A stretch of 41,984 nucleotides of DNA, from positions 1-41,984 of the forward strand of contig CAYRLW010000033.1 of the NCBI GenBank assembly GCA_964425215.1, read 5' to 3'. Made by a program: the position numbers and the translations under genes. Source of the DNA: CAYRLW01 sp964425215 (lineage in GTDB: Bacteria; Spirochaetota; Spirochaetia; Treponematales; Breznakiellaceae). Shown one piece after another: positions 1 to 4,605 of this stretch (the stretch's first letter is position 1; every line of letters begins with the position of its first letter). The notes beneath the pieces were generated by a model. It ran no database searches, was not told the DNA's origin, and was given only the letters and a program-made list of their open reading frames with translations.

Positions 1-43
1 ACGACTTCCAATCGTGCACCTTCGGCCGCTCGGTCATCTCTCC
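1..43 (-). tRNA. tRNA-Ser(GGA), partial (5' part only)
   Basis: This is the 5' part of a minus-strand serine tRNA cut by the window start. Read on the minus strand it has acceptor strand GGAGAGA, a D-arm of the serine type (GACCGAGCGGCCGAAGGT) and an anticodon stem-loop with loop TTGGAAG, giving anticodon GGA for UCC/UCU codons. The variable arm, T-arm and 3' end lie outside the window. It is the most promoter-distal member of the minus-strand tRNA-Ser cluster. Confidence 0.85.
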
Positions 44-71
44 AGAATAGAGACCAAAAAAACTTAAGAAA

Positions 72-199
72 CAATCCCTTGGCGGATCGCTTCCTTGGGG
101 CTGGTTCCCCTTTTCCTCCCTTCGGTCGGCGGAGTCTTCGGTTCGAATCCCTAGACTCTTCTTAACGAAGAAAAGTTTAACGACATTCCGTCGCCTAAG
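72..199. repeat. Degenerate tRNA-tail cassette (unit A)
   Basis: This is a diverged copy of the cassette family described at 200-379, 586-804 and 805-1002. It keeps the conserved right-hand half: cctcccttcggtcggc near 114-130 and an inverted T-arm-like end (ggttcgaatcccta at 140-153), followed by a spacer with the shared hairpin acgacattccgtcg. The central hairpin is a different sequence here (ggggctggttcccc, 97-110). The left tRNA-tail copy is not recognisable, so this unit looks truncated or eroded. Confidence 0.5.
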
Positions 200-379
200 C
201 GGAGAGAGAGGGATTCGGTCTCCGTCGCGAACTCCATGTTCGCTCCTCCGACCCGCCCTCACCCTCTTCCGGCGGCATCCTTGCCGCCTTTTCCTCCCTT
301 CGGTCGGCGAGGGTTCGGGTTCGAATCCCTCTACCTCTTCGACAGAAGATCAATTGCACGGCACTCCGTCGCCTTAAAG
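200..379. repeat. tRNA-Ser tail cassette (unit B, 180 bp)
   Basis: The unit starts with an 18-nt exact copy (200-217) of the 3' end of the adjacent tRNA-Ser(CGA), whose own tail begins at 380. Inside, agagggattcg at the left pairs with cgaatccctct (322-332) at the right. Between them lie three short hairpins, including one of ggcggca/tgccgcc type. After the right arm comes a spacer ending in the hairpin acggcactccgt. No protein-like frame is supported; the open frames across it are accidental. It looks like a non-coding palindromic insertion beside a tRNA 3' end. Confidence 0.65.
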
Positions 380-466
380 CGGAGAGAGAGGGATTCGAAC
401 CCTCGGAACCCTTACGAGTTCAACGGTTTTCGAGACCGTCCGATTCAACCGCTCTCGCATCTCTCC
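380..466 (-). tRNA. tRNA-Ser(CGA)
   Basis: This is a complete 87-nt class II tRNA. Acceptor GGAGAGA (460-466) pairs with TCTCTCC (381-387) and the discriminator is G (380). The T-arm is gaggg/attcgaa/ccctc, the variable arm is long, and the anticodon loop CTCGAAA gives CGA, reading UCG. CCA is not encoded and must be added afterwards. A cassette with a copy of its 3' tail sits directly downstream in the transcription direction. Confidence 0.95.
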
Positions 467-474
467 AAAAAGCT

Positions 475-548
475 TGAGGCTGAGAGGATTCGAACCTCCG
501 ACCTTCAGATCCGCAATCTGATGCTCTATCCAGCTGAGCTACAACCTC
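475..548 (-). tRNA. tRNA-Arg(GCG)
   Basis: This is a complete 74-nt tRNA. Acceptor GAGGTTG (542-548) pairs with CAGCCTC (476-482), with discriminator A at 475. D-arm GCTC/GAGC, anticodon stem TCAGA/TCTGA with loop TTGCGGA, and T-arm GGAGG/CCTCT are all intact. The anticodon is therefore GCG, reading CGC and CGU. Most bacteria use tRNA-Arg(ACG) with inosine made by TadA for this box, so G34 is unusual. CCA is not encoded. Confidence 0.93.
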
Positions 549-585
549 ATCAACACAAAAAATTGACGACATCCGTCGCTTTATT

Positions 586-804
586 CGGAGCAGGGGGGAT
601 TCGGTCTCCGTCGCGAACCTCGTGTTCGCTCCTCCGACCCGCCCTCACCTTCTTCCGGCGGCATCCCTGTCAAGGAACCCGCTAGCGGGTTCCACTCTTC
701 CTCCCTTCGGTCGGCGAAGGTTCGGGTTCGAATCCCCCAGATGGAAGAATCCATGAAACCTTGCTTTACGAAAGGACCATTTTTGGCTTTATGCCAAAAC
801 TATT
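586..804. repeat. tRNA-Ser tail cassette (unit C, 219 bp)
   Basis: The unit starts with an 18-nt copy (586-603) of the 3' end of tRNA-Ser(GCT)/(TGA). The closing inverted repeat is gggggattcg (594-603) with cgaatccccc (729-738). In place of the ggcggcat/atgccgcc hairpin of unit D it has a different 20-nt perfect palindrome at 674-693 (ggaacccgctagcgggttcc). The 3' spacer carries a ttttggc/gccaaaa hairpin (781-799). It is a near-identical tandem neighbour of unit D outside the central hairpin. Confidence 0.7.
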
Positions 805-1002
805 CGGAGCAGGGGGGATTCGGTCTCCGTCGCGAACCTCGTGTTCGCTCCTCCGACCCGCCCTCACCTTCTTCCGGCGGCATCCATGCCGCCTCTTCCT
901 CCCTTCGGTCGGCGAAGGTTCGGGTTCGAATCCCCCAGATGGAAGAATCCATGAAACCTTGCTTTACGAAAGGACCATTTTTGGCTTTATGCCAAAACTA
1001 TT
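805..1002. repeat. tRNA-Ser tail cassette (unit D, 198 bp)
   Basis: The 18-nt tRNA-Ser tail copy is at 805-822 and the intact tRNA-Ser(GCT) follows at 1003. The closing inverted repeat is gggggattcg (813-822) with cgaatccccc (927-936). Internal hairpins are gcgaac/gttcgc (832-848), ggcggcat/atgccgcc (876-893) and ccttcg/cgaagg (902-918), so the unit could fold as a three-hairpin cloverleaf. The spacer hairpin ttttggc/gccaaaa is at 979-997. It is a tandem duplicate of unit C. Confidence 0.7.
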
Positions 1003-1090
1003 CGGAGCAGGGGGGATTCGAACCCCCGGTACCCTTTAGGGGTACAACTCCTTAGCAGGGAGCCCGATTCGGCCACTCTCGCACCGCTCC
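1003..1090 (-). tRNA. tRNA-Ser(GCT)
   Basis: This is a complete 88-nt class II tRNA. GGAGCGG (1084-1090) pairs with CTGCTCC (1004-1010), including one G-U pair, and the discriminator is G. Anticodon loop CTGCTAA gives GCT, reading AGC and AGU. The variable arm is long and CCA is not encoded. Two tandem cassettes carrying copies of its 3' tail lie immediately downstream of it. Confidence 0.95.
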
Positions 1091-1131
1091 AAGGAGCCAT
1101 TTCTGAATATAAGACCGGATTCCGCTTCGGT

Positions 1132-1218
1132 CGGAGCAGGGGGGATTCGAACCCCCGGAACCTTCGCAGGCTCAACGGTTTTCAAGACCGCCTCCTTCAA
1201 CCGCTCGGACACCGCTCC
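1132..1218 (-). tRNA. tRNA-Ser(TGA)
   Basis: This is a complete 87-nt class II tRNA with anticodon loop CTTGAAA (anticodon TGA, reading UCA and other UCN codons). The acceptor ends are the same as those of tRNA-Ser(GCT), discriminator G, and CCA is not encoded. It is the promoter-proximal gene of the cluster. Unlike its neighbours it has only about 41 bp before the next tRNA and no cassette at its 3' end. Confidence 0.95.
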
Positions 1219-1233
1219 AGAAAGGCTCTTTAC

Positions 1234-1261
1234 GATATATGAATTGGAGGGGGTATGTCAA
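1234..1261 (-). promoter_or_regulatory. Sigma-70 promoter of the tRNA cluster
   Basis: On the minus strand TTGACA (1261-1256) and TATATC (1239-1234) are separated by 16 bp and lie just upstream of tRNA-Ser(TGA). The -35 box is a perfect consensus. It probably drives the whole minus-strand tRNA array. Called from the sequence match only. Confidence 0.6.
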
Positions 1262-1284
1262 GGGGGACGGGGTTTCGGGATTCC

Positions 1285-2463
1285 TTAATACCCCATGCCA
1301 AGGAGCCAGAGAGGAACGACACCGCTTCCTGGATACTCGATATCGTCCCGGATAACGAAGTCAGCGGACTTCTTTGATTTAGACGATCCACCGACTTCAA
1401 GCAATATCCGCTTCGGCTTCTGTTGCTCCTGGGCGGTAAGGACAAAATCAGCCACCCCTTCTTCCTTTGTCGCTTCCACGGTCCACCCAGAAGATGAGCA
1501 CAGGGCCGCAACCATGGCTTCCCGGGCGGTTCCTGAGTTGCCGTGTAAAACCGAATAGTACGTGAAATCCGAGAAGAAAAGCTTTTGGCCGACGGTCCGC
1601 GCCTTGTGATCATCTTCTAATCGTACTATACGAAGAATTCCAACCGACTCCATGACTTCGAGTATTTGATACAATTTTTCCGCTCCGATCCCCCAATCGG
1701 CGCAGAGAGACCGTACGTGAAGGCGTGGAACCGCGGACCCGGCCAGGGTCCCTGTTATCGCCTTCATAAGTCGAAGATTCCCGTCCGTTACGTTAGTAAG
1801 GAAAAAAGGAATATCGGAATAGAGGGTCTTGTCCAATACCGCAAGGAGCCGATCATCAAAGTTCCCCTCGGCGTAAAAGGGACGGCTCCCCTTTGTTCGG
1901 TATTCTTGGAAAGCCTCGAGAATGTTTGCCGAAGGCTTAAGGGGAAGTGAAGCACCAGTCTGGAAGGGATCATAAATCGGGTATTCTTTTCCCGTTTCCA
2001 AAAAGAGGTATTCCCGGAAGGATAACAAGGGCATGTGAATTGGAAGGAACCTTCGGGATAGGTCTCCGACCCCTGATCGGAGCACTAAAGATGAGGAATC
2101 GCTGATCCAAAGGCTCCGGTCAGGGAAATCGTCGTATAGGGCCTTGAGCTGGAGACTCCAATCCCGGGCATAATGGACTTCGTCCACGATTGCACCGGCA
2201 TACCCTGCCAAAAAAATCATCTTGACCGTCTCATAAAGAGAAACCCGTGCTATTTCCGGATGATCCGCTGAAAGATACAGCATCTTTCGGTCTCGGGCAT
2301 GGTGAAGCAAAAACGTCGTTTTACCGACGCCCCGAGGTCCCGTAAGGATCAGGGCTCGGGGAAGACCGCTCCTCTCGGTTGTGAAAGGCCGAATTCGATC
2401 CGGAAGAAAGGTAAGCCTTCTCCGCATCGCCACCTCTAGATCCTGGGTATTGATTGTGCTCAT
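1285..2463 (-). CDS. AAA ATPase of the DUF4143-associated type
   Basis: A 392-residue P-loop ATPase resembling the large family of bacterial ATP-binding proteins with an N-terminal AAA_14 domain. The Walker A motif GPRGVGKTT is at about residues 42-50 and the Walker B-like GAIVDEVHYA at about 90-99. The C-terminal part contains LLEVGGSSKSKKSADFVI, which resembles the nuclease-like or DUF4143 region of these proteins. The physiological role of the family is not settled. It stands alone, on the same strand as the tRNA cluster downstream. No Shine-Dalgarno sequence precedes the ATG, and the putative promoter lies so close that the mRNA may be leaderless. Confidence 0.75.
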   Translation of the reverse strand: MSTINTQDLEVAMRRRLTFLPDRIRPFTTERSGLPRALILTGPRGVGKTTFLLHHARDRKMLYLSADHPEIARVSLYETVKMIFLAGYAGAIVDEVHYARDWSLQLKALYDDFPDRSLWISDSSSLVLRSGVGDLSRRFLPIHMPLLSFREYLFLETGKEYPIYDPFQTGASLPLKPSANILEAFQEYRTKGSRPFYAEGNFDDRLLAVLDKTLYSDIPFFLTNVTDGNLRLMKAITGTLAGSAVPRLHVRSLCADWGIGAEKLYQILEVMESVGILRIVRLEDDHKARTVGQKLFFSDFTYYSVLHGNSGTAREAMVAALCSSSGWTVEATKEEGVADFVLTAQEQQKPKRILLEVGGSSKSKKSADFVIRDDIEYPGSGVVPLWLLGMGY

Positions 2464-2471
2464 TACTTTAA

Positions 2472-2500
2472 AGGTTAGGCTTTAAACGTTTCTGTGTCAA
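2472..2500 (-). promoter_or_regulatory. Putative promoter of the AAA ATPase gene
   Basis: Minus-strand TTGACA (2500-2495) and TAACCT (2477-2472) have a 17-bp spacer. The predicted start point is within a few bases of the ATG at 2463, which would make the mRNA leaderless. A hairpin or operator-like repeat gtttcta-tta-tagaaac lies upstream at 2519-2535. No experimental support. Confidence 0.4.
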
Positions 2501-2596
2501 GAACAAAATGCTCTATTTGTTTCTATTATAGAAACACTGCGTTTATCCCTTACCCCCTAGTTAACATTTAATATGACGAGGGTTAATCGTTACACG

Positions 2597-2686
2597 AAAG
2601 AGCTACTTTAGATGTATATGCAGTATTTTTACTATTCTATACCAAGTAAATATTTATATTTATAGTGTAAAAATACTGCAACAGGT
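2597..2686. repeat. Palindromic repeat, copy 1
   Basis: A perfect 14-bp inverted repeat, tgcagtatttttac (2619-2632) and gtaaaaatactgca (2667-2680), surrounds a 34-nt AT-rich centre. It is preceded by gaaagagctactttagatg. The same arms, the same 34-nt spacing and a near-identical left flank recur at 22061-22150, so this is a dispersed repeat. The rest of the 2464-2769 gap holds the AAA-gene promoter and a small palindrome; no gene is visible in it. Confidence 0.7.
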
Positions 2687-2769
2687 ATGGCCAACCACAC
2701 CTTAGCGAGTTGGATCAGCGTGCTGGAACAAAGCGGTACTATGTTCAACGAAGCTTGAGAAGAGGGCCC

Positions 2770-3681
2770 CTACCGTTCCACCCGGTTGCGGCCCAGCTCT
2801 TTCGCTTTATAGAGGGCCGAGTCGGAGCGTTGGATAATCTTTACCCTATCGTCCCCTTCCCGGAACCCGGCGACCCCGGCGCTGACGGTTATATTTTTGA
2901 CCGAAGCAAATTCGGTGTGGCTAACCTGATGGCAAATTTTTTCCGCCAACAGGTACGCGCTATCCTCGTCCGTATCTTGGCAGACTATCAAAAATTCCTC
3001 GCCTCCCCAACGACCGGGAACGTCGGATTTTCGTATGCTATGGCGGAAAATATCCGAAACCCGAATTAAAACTTCGTCCCCCACTAAATGGCCCCACGTG
3101 TCGTTGACCAGCTTGAAATGATCGATATCTATCATGATGATCGAACAGGGATGTCCGTACCGATGGGATGCGTAGAGGGCATTCTCCAACGCATCCTCGA
3201 TATGGAACCGGTTAAAAAGTCCCGTAAGATTATCGGTAATGGATAAACGTTCCAGGGCTTTGTTTTTCAGGGCCAACTGGGCGTGGGCTTCCGCGAGTCT
3301 GTTCTGGGTCTCTTTTAGCTCGGAAATATCAACGGCGATGGAGTATTTTGTGATTCTCCCGTCGGGCCAGGTCATGGCTTTTTCCTGCATTTGGTACCAG
3401 CGGTCATCCATGGGGTTAAAAAGATCGAAGGTGATGGTTTTGTCCAAGGGCCGGTTTGTGGTTCCGTCGATCAATTGGGGGATTTTGCAGAAATAACAGG
3501 GCTTTTCCTCTCCGTAGATCCGCTCGAAACAGCGTCCCCCGATAAAATTTCCCCTGGTTTCGATCATTTTACGGTTCATATAGATAATTTCGTAACTGAC
3601 CACGTCCACCACGTAAATATCGAAGGGAATTACGTCGAAGAGCGATTTAAAAAGGTCCCCCTCAATCATGGCTTTTTCCAT
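2770..3681 (-). CDS. PAS-GGDEF diguanylate cyclase
   Basis: A cytoplasmic enzyme predicted to make cyclic di-GMP from two GTP. Residues 10-120 form a PAS-like sensor containing CYFC (62-65), where paired cysteines could bind metal or sense redox state. A short coiled coil (about 122-145) leads to the GGDEF domain. The active-site motif is GGEEF (226-230) and an RxxD inhibitory site (RKSD, 217-220) lies five residues before it, so product feedback is expected. It is the last gene of the kinase-CheX-CheY operon. Two starts are possible (3681 or 3669); both overlap the cheY-like gene, by 20 or 8 bp. It probably gives this pathway its second-messenger output. Confidence 0.9.
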   Translation of the reverse strand: MEKAMIEGDLFKSLFDVIPFDIYVVDVVSYEIIYMNRKMIETRGNFIGGRCFERIYGEEKPCYFCKIPQLIDGTTNRPLDKTITFDLFNPMDDRWYQMQEKAMTWPDGRITKYSIAVDISELKETQNRLAEAHAQLALKNKALERLSITDNLTGLFNRFHIEDALENALYASHRYGHPCSIIMIDIDHFKLVNDTWGHLVGDEVLIRVSDIFRHSIRKSDVPGRWGGEEFLIVCQDTDEDSAYLLAEKICHQVSHTEFASVKNITVSAGVAGFREGDDRVKIIQRSDSALYKAKELGRNRVER

Positions 3682-4048
3682 AATTAGAAAGAACCTGTTC
3701 GATCGTATCCCTTAAAATATCCGGTTTTACGGGCTTCATCACGTACCCCTTGGCTCCCGCGTCGATAGAATCGATGACCATTTGTTCCTGCCCGTGACTG
3801 GTAATCATAATGATAAGGGCCGATTTATCCGAGGCTAGGATGTTTTGTACCACCTGAATTCCGTTGATATCCGGAAGGGTGATATCCATGGTGACTAAAT
3901 CGGGGTGTAATTCCCTATACTTTTCGATCGCGTCGTTCCCATTCAACGCGTATCCCGTTACTTCGTAGCCCAGGTCCTCTAAAATTTGTGATATTTTTCG
4001 AACCGTAATTAGGGAATCGTCCACCACCAGAATCTTACACGATCTCAT
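3662..4048 (-). CDS. CheY-like single-domain response regulator
   Basis: A 128-residue receiver domain with no output domain. The acidic pocket is VVDDS near residues 8-12, the phospho-acceptor aspartate is in TMDITLP near residue 54, the switch residue is in MITS near 83, and the conserved lysine is in KPVK near 105. The start is set at the ATG in ATGA, which overlaps the stop of the upstream cheX-like gene by 4 bp, so the two are translationally coupled. It probably takes phosphate from the CheA-like kinase encoded upstream and is dephosphorylated by the CheX-like protein. Targets may be the flagellar motor or the downstream cyclase; the sequence does not decide. Confidence 0.9.
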   Translation of the reverse strand: MRSCKILVVDDSLITVRKISQILEDLGYEVTGYALNGNDAIEKYRELHPDLVTMDITLPDINGIQVVQNILASDKSALIIMITSHGQEQMVIDSIDAGAKGYVMKPVKPDILRDTIEQVLSNYGKSHD

Positions 4049-4605
4049 TCGGATACCTCGATGTTCAATCTCCGGTCGTAATACGCTCCGGGGGTTACGC
4101 AGATGATCAACATGGATCCCCATTCCGTGGTTAGCCGGGCGGTGATCAGTTCGGATTTTTTATATCGAAAGATGCTTTTCGCTTCGTTTATAATAATCGG
4201 CGTGGAAAGGTTAAAGGCCATTCCCGGTTTTTGAAAATCCGCCAGTGCGTTCCCAATGATTATATTGATCATATCCCCGGCGGTTTCTTCCAAAAAACTC
4301 GAGTATTCCTCCGGACTAACCTGAAGTCCCTCGGCGTATTTTTTAAAAATGGCCTCCAATAGGGGCTTTTGGTACGAAAAAGCCACAATGGTTTTGTGAA
4401 AATCCTCCACCGTAAGGATAGAGGTAACGCTTTCGATTTCCAACGAATCGAGCGAATCGAGGGTTTGGACCACCTGGTTAACCTGGATAGAGGCCTCTTC
4501 CCGCAGAAATTTGGAGGCTCGGTCGATAAGGTTTTGCAAAAATCGAGCCCGTTCTGCCTCGGTAACCGTAAGGTGGGGCGTCTGTGGATCCATAGGACCG
4601 CTCAT
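4045..4605 (-). CDS. CheX-type CheY-P phosphatase
   Basis: A 186-residue protein resembling CheX, the dimeric phosphatase that dephosphorylates CheY-P in spirochaetes and Thermotoga. The active-site helix reads LEETAGDMINIIIGNA, where the usual E-x2-N pair appears as D-M-I-N, a conservative E to D change. The downstream proline region STPIII fits the family consensus. The N-terminal extension of about 60 residues is longer than in minimal CheX. It overlaps the kinase gene by 4 bp and the cheY-like gene by 4 bp, which strongly supports a working phosphorelay module. CheC is an alternative, but the motif occurs only once, as in CheX. Confidence 0.75.
   Translation of the reverse strand: MSGPMDPQTPHLTVTEAERARFLQNLIDRASKFLREEASIQVNQVVQTLDSLDSLEIESVTSILTVEDFHKTIVAFSYQKPLLEAIFKKYAEGLQVSPEEYSSFLEETAGDMINIIIGNALADFQKPGMAFNLSTPIIINEAKSIFRYKKSELITARLTTEWGSMLIICVTPGAYYDRRLNIEVSE

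Noticed and set aside
313..345. Plus-strand tRNA suggested by gggttcgaatccctctacctc
   Set aside because: Only a T-arm-like half is present. No D-arm, anticodon arm or matching acceptor strand can be drawn on the plus strand; it is the inverted end of the cassette.
200..1002. CRISPR array
   Set aside because: Repeat units are 180-219 bp, the bodies are similar to each other rather than unique spacers, and no cas gene is present.
200..1002. Integron gene-cassette array with attC sites
   Set aside because: The palindromic bodies recall attC folding, but no core site, integrase or cassette reading frame is visible, and the repeats match tRNA tails instead.
236..1055. Several open reading frames of 60-150 codons across the tRNA region
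   Set aside because: They run through tRNA genes and the non-coding cassettes, are low-complexity, repeat with the cassettes and have no ribosome sites. They are by-products of the repeats.
2464..2769. Defence island around the AAA ATPase
   Set aside because: Only a single AAA_14-type ATPase is present, with ordinary signalling genes on the other side and no effector.
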